Shown here piece after piece: positions 12,200-25,102 of a DNA stretch of 64,000 nt. Origin of the DNA: Sipunculus nudus (lineage: Eukaryota; Annelida; Sipuncula; Golfingiida; Sipunculidae); contig CM049317.1 in assembly GCA_026874595.1 (NCBI GenBank), positions 54,669,118 through 54,733,117 on the forward strand, given 5' to 3'. Each line of letters begins with the position of its first letter. The first letter of the stretch is position 1. The notes under the pieces were generated by a model that worked only from the letters and a program-made list of their open reading frames with translations, was not told the origin of the DNA and did not search any database. The position numbers and the translations under genes were made by a program.

Positions 12200-13515
12200 A
12201 GAACTTCGCCACAGTGTCCTGTAACAGTGATATATTGCAGCTCTTTAAATTTTCGGTACAAAAGCTCGAATTTCAGGTAAACTGGCTACAACACAATAAA
12301 TGGTAACACAAGGAGTTATTACTTTATATGTAACATGGATATACCCATACGTATAGGTAGCGAAAGTCTGTACAAATACCCGTTTAAGGTTAAAGAGTCC
12401 TATTAATTTTCATTACATGCAGCGGTGAATTGTTTGGTTAGTTCGGGTTGGCTTTAGCCATTATTCAAAGTCTCGAACAAAATAACCTGTGTTGGTTCTT
12501 TCTTTCTTTTTAATTTGTAGTTGTTCAAATGCTAGTTTGGGGATGAATAGAGCGGTCATTTTCGATTCATTGAAATTTTGCGAAGAGGAGATACATAACC
12601 GCAATTCTTTTTTTACGGTCTTCACTATTTGTAAGGAACACACTTAGGGAAGAGCGTTTTTCTAAATCACAATACAGTGTAAAACAGGCCCAGATTTAAG
12701 CTCTATTATAGATGTTATAAAGGAAATGTTTATATAGCCTTGTGTACATAAAGCAACAGAGTTGGAGGTCAGGAGAATGTTACCAGAGAGGTGCAGATTA
12801 AAGTAAACCATGTCACCTGAAGAACAGAAACTAATACTGATGAAATGGCTCAATTATGCCAGGCGGTATGGTTTCTCCGAGAGCAGGGTGCCAATCTACG
12901 GTATGTAAATGACGTCAACATCTGTTGCATCTTCGCCAACCGTCACGTAACATACATAAAGGATTTATTATGTCTTAAGTCACTGAGGTATTGGCTAAAC
13001 AGGTTTGCGGGCTCTCATACTCATTGCTCTGAGAGGCCTGTAGCTACTTCCAGAATTTTTTCAAAGAAAATCATATGCATCCGAGTACTAACAGAATGAG
13101 AAAATACACACAGGGGCAACATATATCTTTCACGTGACTTTTTTTTACTTAGTTAAAGTATGTCCAAAACCAAACGCGCATCTATAATCACCAGTGTGGT
13201 GCTCAAATATGTTTAACAATGTCATAAACCATTTTATTATGTATTTCCCCCATTTGTTTTACTAAAAATGAAAGCGATTACTTCCTTGGCTACAGTAAAA
13301 CAATAATTATTTTAAGCTGCAATTTCGTTACAACTGTTAAATAAAGAAGATTCTGTTGTATGTAACTATTCCAAAGCAAAAAGGATACCGCTTTGAACAT
13401 GAGTAAAATATAGTATCTCGCACATATGATTTTATAATTTGTGATCACGCGGGAAAACAAACCTGTGCAGTAGATGTTACATTTTGCGCGATTGATATAC
13501 GCCTTACGCACGGCC
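12200..13515. other. No supported gene
   Basis: AT-rich sequence with no protein-like frame and no repeat match within the window. A single TGACGTCA lies near 12908. Confidence 0.45.
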
Positions 13516-13886
13516 CAGTTGACAATGAGTTATGCGGTGGATAATAATTTTCCTTTGTTGGATAATAAGTCATTCGGTGAATAAGACGTCTTGCAGTGGA
13601 TAATAAGTCATGAGGTGGATATTAAGTCTTGCGGTTGGAAAAACGCGTGCAGTTGATAAAACGTCGTGCAGTGGATGAAAAGTTGTGCAGTTGCTAAAAC
13701 GTTGTGCAGTTGCTAAAACATAGTGTAGTGGATATAAAGTTGTGCAGTTGCTTAAAAGTGCAGTGGTTAAAAAGTCGTGCAGTGGTTAAAAAGTCGTGCA
13801 GTGGTTAAAAAGTCGTGCAGTGGTTAAAAAGTCGAACAGTGGCTAAAAAGTCGTGCAGTGGATAAAAGTCGGACAGTTGCAAAAAG
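13516..13886. repeat. 19-bp minisatellite, about 19 copies
   Basis: A unit close to GGTTAAAAAGTCGTGCAGT recurs every 19 bases. The 5' part is more diverged (GGATAATAAGTCATGAGGT type), and units near 13.77-13.84 kb are almost identical, so recent homogenisation is strongest in the 3' half. Confidence 0.9.
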
Positions 13887-15140
13887 GTCGAGCAAACGAG
13901 ATAAGTCACGTACGCGATGTATTTTTTTTCGACCACATTTCCATAAAGATATGAAGCCCATGTGTATTGAGCTATTATATAACCTGTTAAGAACTGCAGG
14001 CCAGATTATACACTGGCTGAACCATATTGGAATCATTGATGAGAAGTTGGTATTACATTATAACGTTTCTGTAAAACAGCTTGGGTTAATAGACATAACA
14101 AGAACCATAACAAGGGTAACTTGTGTAATATCAGAACAATATACCTATTATCTATTCGGTATAATTCTGTTACACCTGACAAAACATATTAGCAACTTTG
14201 AACTCACTGTCAGAAAAGATTTCTGACAGGCTCTTAAGGTAAGCTTTTTAAGGGATGTCATTAATAACAACATGCTTTTAACATGTTGCAGTATTCTGTT
14301 ATCTAAGAGAAATGAAATACAAAATGGCTTCTAAAGACAAGATGTCCAAGGTTGAATCATAGGCTTACTGATTGTGGTGATAGGCATTTAGGGTTCCAAG
14401 TCTTCTAAGTCGCAACATCTGCTTAATTAAGTAAATCCAATCTGAACCTGTCCCCGGGTTATAGTTTATTACCCATAAAAAACTTAGCTATATCGCTGAC
14501 GTCACGGTATGATTAAATTAATTCCATCATGGCTGAGGGCTTCGCACACGATTATCACAAGAAGTAAAATCAGTCGCTGTCTTTCGCTATTCATCGTATA
14601 TGTTCTATTTCCAAGAACTTTCTTGTCGAAAAAGAGTGGTCACGCGCAGCTTTCTAAATCCGCCCCGAACAAGGGGATGAGGTTTATTGGTTTTTATATG
14701 TGCACAAAAAACTGAATACCCATGTAAAACATAAAAACCGGAAATTTCTTTTTTATTTTTACAGAGAATGTAAAAGATCTTATTTCATTGGAAATGAAAA
14801 TATTTGATTAGTATGAGTAATCATTCATCTCTCGACTGTATATATGTACGAATCACGCACATGAGATGCATATGCAGCCAACGTATAAATGACTGACAAA
14901 CTGCTTTGACAAAGCGTCTTTTGCTGCATTCGTTACCTCTGGGATTTATGGTCATTCCCAGATGTCAAGTTGCGCGAACGACTTGCAGTCTTTCCGCACC
15001 TATACACAGCATAAAAGGCCCAATTACAGGATGTGTAGGTTGTCATAGTAACCGAAGAGGACCTGATTTATAATATATGATTTATGTTACACTTGGTCAA
15101 TTTTATTTGAGACTAAAAACTATCATTTTCACTTGTAAAA
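13887..15140. other. No supported gene
   Basis: The 122-codon open frame at 13858-14226 starts inside the minisatellite and has no recognisable domain. The rest is AT-rich. One TGACGTCA palindrome lies at 14498-14505. Confidence 0.4.
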
Positions 15141-15214
15141 TCTTGGTTTCATTTTTTTCCTTCCTGGATGCCGTCATTGCATTCCGGGATAATTTTCATA
15201 TTATTCACCGACAT

Positions 15215-15370
15215 TTCTTTTGTAAAAGTGAAGGTCGCCAAGTGGGAGAAATGGGGTAACTGCAACAAGCCGCTGTTCGCCAATGGTCAATACCACTGGG
15301 ACTCGTGTCGAACGCTACTTTTCACTTGTCAAGTCGGATTTACCATATTGCCCATAAGTAACGAATGCAG
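15215..15370 (+). other. Possible decayed CCP/sushi-like exon
   Basis: A GC-richer patch reads, in one + frame, W-G-N-C, then P, then N-G-Q-Y, a Cys, and F-T-C-x-V-G-F, loosely like the C...P...NG.Y...F.C..GF order of complement control protein modules. The module's remaining Cys and Trp are not in good register, and no clean donor follows. This is a weak resemblance. Confidence 0.15.
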
Positions 15371-15858
15371 CATATTTTACGGGTGTGTATATTACGACTT
15401 TGAAACACTCGTGAACACAAAACATACCACAGTATATCGGAGGCAGAATATCCTTATCCTTATCGGTATATTTATCCACTCACTGAAAATACTGATTTTG
15501 GCATTTGCTGATATATATGTATCACTTACGGTTGGCGTTCGAAAAAAAAACCCATTCTCATGTATTATTCGCTGAGGTTTTGATATTGAATATATTAAAA
15601 AACATTAAAACAGCATAGTATTAAAATAATTGCTGACATTTATGGGCAGCAACTCCACCTTATCAAGAGCGCCACACATGATTTTATAATTAAGCCTCCA
15701 CACTTAAATATACATGTATACATATGACACTTCCAAAAACCAAAATAATAATATTGAGATTGTATAATTTAACATCACAAGGATTTTTAATTTTTTTTCT
15801 AATTAGATAATAAGGTAATAAGTAGTTAGTCAACTGTTGCTTGGAACAGACAGGTTAT

Positions 15859-16127
<269 letters not shown>

Positions 16128-16721
16128 TATATATTTAGTACTCTTTTTTTTTTGTTATGTTGTTCGTAACTGTATTGTGTACTGTCTTGTAATCATGTAT
16201 GTTTTCACTGTATATATTGGTCAATAAAAAAGGATGGGACGGGGCCTATAGAGGTTGGTAGGTTTATATCTATATCCATATTTTGGTAACACATGTTGAT
16301 GAGTGGATATATTTTTATATATACGTCTATATATACTTTATACATATACGTCAATATTTATAATTTATTTATTTATTTATATCATATTTATACAGTGTAA
16401 AAAAAAACAAATCAGCCTAAATCAAGCTGGTCCACCTTAGTGCCCTGTACCATTTCAAATAAAACATATATTAACTAAAATATCAATAAAATACATTCAT
16501 AATACCATAGCTAAGAATATAAAACATAAAATTATAATTATATGAACTCTTAAACATACAAGCATATTTAGCATGTTTGACAATTCAGTTAAGTGATTAT
16601 TTTTTTATCCTTAATTACCTCTCCTTTTCTAGTTCAAAGAAAAAATTCGACAAAAAGTAACATGCTGTAAAAATATTTCATGACGTTTTCAATTTTCACA
16701 CAAATCGTGGCGCCTCATTAG

Positions 16722-16782
16722 GCTTGCGCGTCTGTGGACCACAACTCCTGAAATATTACAACGCCTGTACGGTATCCAATAT
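16722..16782 (+). CDS. Candidate internal exon, unknown protein
   Basis: The segment lies between a CTCATTAG acceptor and a GTGAGT donor and is GC-richer than its surroundings. Two frames are open. One (entering with one nucleotide) begins LARLWTTTP; the other (entering with two nucleotides and leaving with two) contains a VCGPQLLKYYNAC block. The second leaves in the phase that the 24974 exon needs, but distance is large and many exons could intervene. No family recognised. Confidence 0.25.
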
Positions 16783-17000
16783 GTGAGTATTACTTTGGTT
16801 TGAAGTCGGCTTCCCCTTAAAGCTGAACTCTTGAGTACACATTAAATAAGGATAGACTTAATTGTAAGACGCATTGTTTCGGGTCACGTGATCACACACC
16901 TCCTGTAATAAACGACGTTGCCTCACAGAGGCATACTCGGCCGCACAACAGATAAACCACAGCGGGCATTACACGCTAAAACTACCATGAAAGGCCGCTT

Positions 17001-17384
17001 ATGTTGTCAAGAAAACATGTAAACATGATAATCTACGCAACGCAACGACTGTCATGGCGATGTATATCCGATATCGGCAGGGATTTGGCACAGGATCAAA
17101 TATGTGCAGTTATGATCAATAGTTTGTTAGTTTACATTCACGACTGGACCTCCGGCCGAACGGAAGTCCAAGCTTTCTCATACAAAGGCGGACAAAGTTG
17201 TCTGTCAAAACTGATGGAAATGTTCATTTGTAAATATGCTAGGGCGCCTTCTTCAGCGGCTCGCCAGATCCGGATACCGCTAATGCATTTGGAAATATCA
17301 AGCAGGTCTCAACGGCATGAGTATGCAGACCCTGATGCGGTCAATTGCGGAGATTGCCGCTTGAGTCAAGGAGTGAGTTATTGA
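17001..17384 (+). other. GC-richer open region with possible exon at 17306-17372
   Basis: A 127-codon + frame spans this region. Its last part lies between an AG acceptor at 17304-17305 and a GTGAGT donor at 17373 and would encode a peptide containing EYADPDAVNCGDCRLSQG. The acceptor has a poor pyrimidine tract. A - frame overlaps the same part. No domain recognised. Confidence 0.22.
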
Positions 17385-17599
17385 GAAATCAAAACGATCT
17401 ATTTCGACCTTATGCAAACACTCATCAACGGTTAACGTACAATCCATACTTCCCCTAGTAGGGAACACAATACACAGGTTGTAAAAACTGCTTCTAGGAT
17501 TTTCTCCCAGCGATACTTTTGACAGACAAGGGTTTTCCAATACACGTAATTTAGAAGTGGCACGCGTGGGCGGAGCCCTAAAATCTAGTTACAGGCCTA

Positions 17600-18295
17600 A
17601 ATAATGATAAAAAAAATTCTACTAGAGCCTGAATTATTCAACCAAATGCTGAAACATTAATTTACAAAATGATTTTTGAATTTGACTTATTTCATTTTGT
17701 AAAACTTTAAATTCGGCGCTTTAAACCGTAACTAAAGGCAGTTTTGCCGCAATCATTTTTTTTAAAATATCTGAATCCCTAAAAACCTCATAAATTGTCG
17801 TGTATTTACCAGCGGTAGACAAGAGTGATGTCTCTTATTCTTTACTAATGGTAACAGGACATATTATTAAATACTGTTTCGCGGGGACAATTTACGAGAA
17901 CAAATTGAGTAATGATATATTTGTCTATAATATACTCTCAATAAATGCTCAATATCTTCCGGGCATAAAACTTCATTGCCTCAAATACCTCTCTTTGAAA
18001 ACTAGAATATTCCATTCCCTTTAAAGCTAATTGATTTTGAGCAATCTAGGATCAATCTATTTCCTTTGTCAACGTTAGATTTCGAGTTTATTGTATTTTA
18101 TTATTTTTCATGGACCACCTTAAGCATTACATGTATAATTCGTGGAAGATATATTGGGAGCCAGGCAATATTTTCTGACTACAGAATTTACAACCTACGA
18201 ATAATGTTTGTTCATTTTCCAGCGGGTAATGTCTTACCGTTTCATTTTGTTCTGTGACAGATTTTCTTTATTTCTGACAGTACACCATGTTTTTC
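17600..18295. other. No supported gene
   Basis: AT-rich sequence with only short chance open frames. Confidence 0.45.
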
Positions 18296-18299
18296 TTAG

Positions 18300-18546
18300 T
18301 AACCAGGCCCGGTGACTCCTGCACCTGCGGGCCCTGAGTGTGTAATCGTCTCCATTGCTGGGTCATACCACCGAGGAAAGACGAACTCGTTTTTAAGTGA
18401 AACACGGCCGTTGGGCTAGGCCTCAGCATTAAGACTGCAGAGCGTTCACTCTGGGTGGGGGCAAACCGTGACAAATCTCTCGGCCGAGATTCGAACTCTT
18501 GATCGAGCGGCTTTAAGGCGTGTGCTATACCCCTGAGCCACAGAAG
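18300..18546 (-). mobile_element. tRNA-derived SINE (family 2), copy 1
   Basis: On the - strand the head matches a tRNA: A box TGGCTCAGGGGTATAGC (+ 18524-18540) and B box GAGTTCGAATCTC (+ 18486-18498). The body includes a CTCTGCAGTCTTAATG block and a CCGTGTTTCACTT block and ends in CACCGGGCCTGG. The same order is found at 31.76-32.0 kb (+) and, for the 5' half, at 40.26-40.44 kb (-). Confidence 0.82.
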
Positions 18547-18862
18547 ATTTGATGTTTTAAGGAAGCCTCACCCGTATGAAGGGGAGGCTTTTAGAGGTTG
18601 ATGAGCTTATCCCTATATTCATATTTCTGCAAATATATTTGTGGGTAAACCTACTTAAGTCCCCCCCCGGGTGAAAAGACCAGCGATTTAAATTCTGCCA
18701 CTTTCTGTGTTTTTGCTAGTTGTCCAATATGGCGGATTTTCAAAAGCTACAAATCGGGCACCTTATTAGTCCAAGGTCACAGATTTGCCCCTGATATTTG
18801 TTTTTTGACCTTGACTTTGAGTTAACACTTAATAGTTGATTCCCTATTATCGCAAATTTGCT

Positions 18863-18887
18863 GGGGGGGGGGGGGGGGGGGGGGGGG
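18863..18887. repeat. 25-base poly(dG) tract
   Basis: An uninterrupted run of about 25 G in AT-rich surroundings, the longest such run in the window. Confidence 0.95.
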
Positions 18888-19337
18888 AGCTGCGATTTCA
18901 AGCGTAAGGAAATTTGGTGTATGAGGTTTGTAAAAAATCTGGCCTTATCCGTACAAACCCTGTCTGTGAATTCATAAAATCTAAATTCTATTCATCATTT
19001 ATCTTTCAGGTGTTTTTTTTAACTACACACACATTCTCGTGCACACGATCGATAGTAATTATGGTAATTATAAAAAATTCTCCATAGAAACGACATTTTT
19101 AATTTTAAGTAAAAGTCGTTTAAGGCACTGCCTATTGAATGAAAAAGCAGGTAACCTTACATCTAGGATGATATTTTACTAATTATGGTGCATGTTTAAA
19201 TAATGCATGAGGAACAATCCAGAAGTCCTTATTTGTCGAAAAGACATTTAGGCGATGTTTGATGATATATCGTAGTTTTGTTTTTCAGACTCTGGCGGAT
19301 ATCGAACCTGTGACCTTCACCCTAACAACTAGTGGTC

Positions 19338-19360
19338 ACCCCCCCCCCCCCCCCTCACAC
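19338..19360. repeat. Poly(dC) tract with (CA)n
   Basis: A run of C followed by TCACACACAC. Upstream sequence has a tRNA B-box-like word on the - strand (GGTTCGATATCC), so this may be the remains of a SINE-like insertion. Confidence 0.8.
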
Positions 19361-20088
19361 ACACAGACGGCAGGTTGGTTATCGAAATCAGATTATGCAG
19401 TCTTCAACTTGCAGGGGCTGATTTTAGGAGTTGCTCCCCTTTAGCGTTGATGCAAAACATCAAGGGTCTAGAACAAAAACACGCTTAATATCAACACAGG
19501 TAATCGATAATATTCCAGATTCCACCCTATAGCTTTCATTCTCAAATGGTTTCTTAACTAAAGAAGTGGAATATTCTACACCCTCCCCTAACCCCGCGGT
19601 TTCGCGAACTGGTTGTATGAGCCCCCTATGTTTAAATTCTCTATCTGCCCCAGATTCACGACAGGTTCGTCTGTTTCCCAGCTGCTGTAGAGCCGGATCG
19701 GGTTTGATTTCAGCGTGAGTGCAGCCTCGCACCAAGTTCTGTTCGTTAAATGGATATCAATAACTAAGTGACCCGTGAGACGTTGTTACTCTAACAGCGG
19801 AAACCATATCAGTGATCTAATAAGCAACGTTCTAACGAGGTTATGAAGATTAATATATGAAGTAGGCAAATCATAGCGAGACCCATGATATCCTTAAGTG
19901 GGGATGCGCCTCTATATCCAGCGGATAATAAAAAGATTAAGTAAATAAAAAGTACGTTACGATACGTTCTACGTTTGACAACTCCCTTCAGTTTTGTGAC
20001 GTAAATGTGTTGCGTCGTCTGCTCTTTTCGCACCTTTTGAGTTTAATCCTTTTAAACATTTTTTCCTTTTTTTTCATTCCGTTTTGTG

Positions 20089-20090
<2 letters not shown>

Positions 20091-20148
<58 letters not shown>

Positions 20149-20316
20149 GAACCTCCGAAATACGGACACTGAGGGGACCGGACGTTATGCCCGCAAGAGA
20201 GAGGTGCCCTCCGTGGAGAGGTTATGCATTTCGGGACCTACTTATTTGCAATCTAAGGGTTTTCCCTGAATGGAATAAAAAACACATATATATGTGTGTA
20301 TACATGTTCATTCATA

Positions 20317-20364
<48 letters not shown>
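20091..20364. repeat. Two (TA)n arrays flanking half of a pogo-like MITE
   Basis: TA arrays occupy about 20091-20146 and 20322-20364. Between them, a sequence starting TAGTGGAACCTCCGAAATACGG resembles the left end of a pogo-like MITE, with a partial inverted counterpart (GAGGTTATGCATTTCGGG) 60 bases on. No right-hand GGTTCCACT end is present, so the element is incomplete. Confidence 0.6.
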
Positions 20365-20368
<4 letters not shown>

Positions 20369-20831
20369 CGTCCAGCTTTGAGGTCAGTTAGTATTATCTG
20401 TATAACACTCACATCATGGCGTCTGGATACTGGTCAGACTGGATAGCTTTCACAATGATAAATGTGCAACACGTTACAGGCAATTCTCATTTGGGATTAT
20501 ACATTATCACCCAGCATTCAAGAAACAACCAAGTAAAGTGTTAGGTGTGACTTCATCCTTAAATCCCTCCGTGGCCCTTATAAGAGTACTGACAAGTCTG
20601 GTCCGGTCACTTTAGGAGGTACTGCTCTCTGATATGCAGCCTGAATACCGATCTCTGAAATTGTTCGATAAATGGCCTGACACCTGTTTACGCCGATACA
20701 GATACTTGGCTGGCTGCTGAATTGTGGTCTTTTTATCTAAATGCCATTTGCGTTGTGTAAACGATTGATGAGAAATAAGAAATAAAAATTAAAATGTGAC
20801 TTTGATTAATTAAAAATCTGCGCATCGGTAT

Positions 20832-20988
20832 TGTTACGGAGTGACATAAAAGCGGACCGAACTGTCTCGCTAGTGAAGCTAATTTTGCTAGCGAAGCGGT
20901 TGGTACACCGGACTTGTGCGCCACCGACCTAGGTTCGACTCCCGGATCGGCCCAGGATTTTTCTCCTCTACAATTTATTATCGTAACA
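20832..20988 (+). repeat. Left LTR of TRIM copy A
   Basis: A box near 20889-20900 and B box GGTTCGACTCC at 20932-20942, about 43 bases apart, which is within the spacing used by tRNA genes. It ends TCGTAACA. Confidence 0.8.
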
Positions 20989-21107
20989 AAATGGGGGCTC
21001 GTCTGACGTGACGGTAAAACTTTGTGGCCCAGGTAATAAGCTCAACAAAGTGTGCTCCTGGGATAATTAGTCTTGTTCTGATAGCAGAACGCTCTTAAGA
21101 GGAGGTA

Positions 21108-21252
21108 TGTTACGGGGTGCACATTAAAATGCACCGAACTGCCACGCTAGTGAAACTTGCTTTGCTAGCGAAGCGGTTGGTACGCCACCGACCTGGGTTC
21201 GAAAGCGGGATCGGCCCAGGATTTTTCCCCTCAACAATTTCTCTTCGTAACA
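21108..21252 (+). repeat. Right LTR of TRIM copy A
   Basis: Starts directly after the purine tract. The A box is near 21166-21177 and the B-box-like GGTTCGAAAGC at 21196-21206, only about 30 bases apart because of the internal deletion. Confidence 0.8.
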
Positions 21253-22659
21253 ATATATATATATATCTTACAAATCATTATGCTCCGAAATATTCCTCCT
21301 TTCATTCGTCCGTTTTTTTTAAATATCATGAAGTTTTTTTATCTTAATGCAAATATACGTTTGGCGCATGTTAATTTCATCTATATCTATATAAGAAACT
21401 ATATAACTTCAAAAATGCTACATCAGCAAAAAATATACTTAACATTTTTTACGCTCGTTCCATTACAACTGCTGCAATGTTTCATTTTTATTTCACTAGG
21501 AGTAAATATTATTTAATTTTGTGAAAATTTTGATACCCTACAATCTGTAAACAGTTGCGGGAAGATACATCCAAGCCATCCCTAACTCTCATCAGTTCAA
21601 GAAACCTGACTTGGATGTTTCATGTTCATTTGCCAATCCATGTTCGCAAAAGGCCCTTGTGACGCGCGAAAAATAAATGCCACGAAAAAGTTTTGGTTTG
21701 CAATATATAATCCGACGACAAGCGCAAACTACGTCAAGGCCAGTACACATGGTTCGCTGCAGGCGTTTATACCGACCATTCGGATAATGAACCGGTTTAT
21801 GGGGCAATTATCGTGGCCTTGGTTTTTATTCTGAAAAACTATAAACATCACCAGCAAAAATGAGCAAATAAAGTGACGGCTTTGCTATAATATAAGTGAC
21901 CAAGAATACTTCTGAAGCCGACACTGTCAAATCTGAAGACAACATGTGCGGTATAAAACGCCAGCCTCTCAGCCAATAGCTTATATCCAAGCACAAACAG
22001 GGGCAGTGATTTAGTTATTCAGCTGCGAAAAAAAGCTATACCATTTAGGGGATAAGCCAACCAGAATTGTATATTACGTCTGGGGCGCTTGATTTTATTA
22101 CAGGTACTTGAGTCCCAGGTGCTTTGTCAGATGAACTTTATTCACAGTCCGTTAGTTTGGGCAATTTAATTGAAATATAGATCTGGCGTATATACGGGGC
22201 AGGTGTACTATTATGATAGAGCTAATGATAAAGCTTTGGAAGTCAGAAGGTTATCTGGTCTTTAGTTTATCATATTAACCGTAAGATATATTAAAGGTTT
22301 AGGAGAATATGACAAAAATAATGAAAGGTATACTGATGATTATAGAAAGAAACATTCTGCTTAAAAACTGAAAGGAAATGAATTCTTGAAAGAAAATGCT
22401 TCGATTTTTTCAACACTGTATGTTGGAGAAGTTGACATTAAATCAATTTTAAGACTTCTTAAAAAATAACCTTTGTTCGATTTGCATGTAAAATGACATT
22501 TAACGACACTTGGAAGTTCAGTGTAGAACGATGAAAATGTGTTATTCTTTATGGTACATTCTTATTTTCCCATGAAAATGCAAAATGGTGCTTTTTCGTA
22601 AGTAATTATCTTCGTTTTTCCAACCAGTGAACAGAACATATCTAGACTTATAATTGATT

Positions 22660-22990
22660 ACACATGAATATCCCAGGCCTGTTCTGGTCCATTTCTCTCT
22701 CCCGCGGAGCATTACAGATGGCTATCATATGCAGGCTATTTACAACCCTGCAAAGCATAAGCAATTGCACTTCTCGAGTAAAAGAGGCGGAATTAACCAA
22801 GTTATTGATGTGGGGAACGGAAGGCGGGACGTTTACTTGGTTCGGCCGCACGATCTCTGCACCCGATTCATCTACGAAGACAATATCTATTGTATACAAA
22901 GAGGATTAGCCTCTAAACTCTTGGCCGACCGTTTTCAATATAGGGTTTGCGCCGTGGTGCGTGAAATAAATGGAAAGACAGATATAAGCT
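22660..22990. other. GC-richer coding-like island, strand unresolved
   Basis: Two + frames and one - frame are open. On + a good acceptor (TTTCTCTCTCCCGCGGAGCATTACAG) is followed by ATGGCTATC. On - the frame contains a VFVDESGAEIVRPNQVNVPP block after a possible acceptor. No convincing donor was found for either, and no family is recognised. One of these may be a real exon, but I cannot say which. Confidence 0.25.
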
Positions 22991-22999
22991 GGATTTGAA

Positions 23000-24220
23000 C
23001 TGATGTGCTCATACCCGGAAAATCGGTAGAACTGATTTCTGCACCTCAGTTAAAATTAGCAAGGAGAACTAAGTAAAACGCTATCCGGCTATCTATTATT
23101 CATAAATACACCCTTGTTGATGAAAGGCTGGGTTACAAGTGTAAGTGTTCGTCAAATACTTGGAATCATAAGCGAAACTTGTATCCCGGGTAGAAAGCTT
23201 ATCGAGTAACTTGTTCCCTTACAGGTCAGCCCTGTTTTATCTATTTGTCTGTCCCTGTCTTATTTCGAAAACCAGTTTGTCATTTTAAATGTGGGATGTG
23301 AACAATGACCCGTAGCCTTGCAACAGATATTTTATTTTCAACCGCATCGTCCAATCTTCCCGATGATATCCGAGAGAAAGTTGGTATTTTTTTTTCAAGA
23401 AATATTATGATTAAAACGTTTTGACAGCAAATATGTTTTCATTAACTATCCTTGTCAAGGGCGCACAGTGTCGTAGAAACGGATGAATCATATAATATTA
23501 TCAGTCATTTTCCAATTTACTCATTTCTGAAACACTGTATTTTCATTGATATTTGAGGAAATGTGCGACACTGTGACATATTTTGTTTAGAACAACTTGT
23601 ATTTTACTTATTTCAGTTAGAGTCTATATTAGATGATAAAATTGCATTCATTTCATCAGCAAAAAAATGGGTTGGGGACATGTTTCCCCCTCCCGACCAG
23701 ATTTCTCATGATTCTATGTTCACACTGTCAGTCCAAATACTACAGTTGTTCAAGAAAGTTATTTATTAATATGTAATTTCCAAATTTAATAATAGCTAAT
23801 AATAGCTTAGACATTAGCCAAATGTATATAAAGTGAACAAAATATACATAAAACTTATAATCAAGAAAAAGATTCTGTTAAGAAAACCAGAAAAAAAGTT
23901 TCTTAGCCTATATTTTCCATTTCATTCTATTGACCTTCTATCTTGTAACGGTTGAAAAGTAAAACAGTTATGAGTAATATTTATACTTCGTTTAAGCAGA
24001 GGAATAAGGTCAAATGGCCGTAAAAAACGAGCATCAATGTTTCATGATGTGTTAGTCGGGGGATGGGGGGGGGTTTCATACATAGTTTTTTTTCCAAATA
24101 TTAGGTACACTTATTTTTCAGAGTACAATCACCAAAATAAGCGAGCAATTAGAATTAACAAATTAATATCAAGCCAGTTTTAGAACAGTTTTTGTATCAA
24201 AAACTATGTTAGCTGACCAA
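23000..24220. other. No supported gene
   Basis: AT-rich DNA with a G-run near 24060-24074. Nothing protein-like. Confidence 0.45.
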
Positions 24221-24224
24221 AGAT

Positions 24225-24455
24225 AACATTAGGGCTTTGAGCAGAAAAAAACGCTTGGCTTTCTCTGCTGGCGATCCGGGATCGATCCATGCTTTGAGAG
24301 TGGATTGTAATGGTCCGTCCAAGACAGGTGGTTTTCTTCGGGTCCTCCGGTTTCCTCCATCCTTACCGACTACCGAGCGCCATGGAGAGTGCCTCGTATT
24401 AGTTATTATAACTAGTTGTACAATCCATTTAAAATAAATAAAGTTTATAAAAAAA
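24225..24455 (+). mobile_element. tRNA-derived SINE (family 1), copy 2
   Basis: Same layout as the - strand copy at 11.46-11.68 kb: a degenerate tRNA-like head with B-box-like GGATCGATCC (24279-24288), the block ggttttcttcgggtcctccggtttcctcc, and a tail AAATAAATAAAGTTTATA. The head is more decayed than in copy 1. Confidence 0.78.
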
Positions 24456-24973
24456 AGTTTATACTGTGTTAGCACCTATCAATTACAAGTGTATCAAATA
24501 CTTTAAATGACGTTCTTGAAAATATTACCAAAGTTATACAAGCAAACGTAAATATAATTTCATAAGGACCCATCATGCAGTTAATTTTAAAATTTATTAC
24601 AATTTCCTCAATTTGTTTCACGTAAATTAAAGCTCGCTTATTTACAAAAATTTAAAGGATAATAAAGTGACAGCTTAACAAATTTTCATTTGCGCATCAA
24701 TATTAAATACACCCACGGAAACCGAAAAAGCGTCATTCCTGTTAGCGAGTAATTATACATATCGTGGGCGACTTAAGAAGGACATTCGATCAATTGTTCT
24801 CCTTTTCTGATTTTAAAACCATCTTTAATGCGTAAAATCTCCAGATTTGAAATCAGAAACTTTGGTTGATAGCAAAACGCAAGTCCTCTAGAGATGTAAT
24901 AGTCTCAACGGTCCACGATCGGAAAGGTATCTGAAACAACATGAACAACCACGCTGGCTGATTTTTCAATTAG

Positions 24974-25102
24974 CGTTATCCAGGCGGGAATTAAACAGGC
25001 TGTGTCGCACAAACATGCTGACAACGCCGCTGTAGATGTATTGGCGGCATTTGATGGAGTTAGAGTGGGGAAACAAAACTTGTTGGCTTTCTGCAGGATG
25101 CT
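24974..25102 (+). CDS. Candidate internal exon, unknown protein
   Basis: The segment runs from an acceptor (GATTTTTCAATTAG) to a consensus donor GTAAGTGG. It is 129 nt, symmetric in phase (one nucleotide completes the incoming codon, two are left over), and encodes 42 full codons with no stop. The peptide is Ala/Val-rich, with AGIKQAVSHKHADNAAVDVL and later a GVRVGKQNLLAFCRM block, and its codons end in G/C more often than the surrounding AT-rich DNA would predict. All three - frames also have long open stretches, so strand rests on the splice signals. I do not recognise the family. It could pair with the 26097 exon, which enters in the matching phase 1 kb downstream. Confidence 0.4.

Larger units (their letters stand above)
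20832..21252 (+). mobile_element. TRIM retrotransposon with tRNA-like LTRs, copy A
   Basis: A 421-bp element has direct terminal repeats at 20832-20988 (157 bp) and 21108-21252 (145 bp), each starting TGTTACGG and ending CGTAACA. Three bases after the first repeat comes a diverged proline-tRNA primer-binding site (TGGGGGCTCGTC, then mismatches), and AAGAGGAGG precedes the second repeat as a polypurine tract. The 119-bp interior has no open frame, so the element must borrow proteins. Each repeat carries an A-box-like TAGCGAAGCGG and a B-box-like word (GGTTCGACTCC and GGTTCGAAAGC). The flanks are GTAT and ATAT, a near 4-bp duplication. The second repeat lacks about 12 bp between the boxes. Confidence 0.85.

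Noticed and set aside
18486-18545. Standalone tRNA gene on the - strand
   Set aside because: The sequence continues into a body shared with two other loci, so it is a SINE head.
20007-20381. 124-codon open frame
   Set aside because: It runs through two TA arrays and a MITE fragment.
20889-20950. Functional tRNA gene
   Set aside because: The A and B boxes are tRNA-like, but the T-stem does not pair well, no acceptor stem closes and the segment sits inside an LTR.
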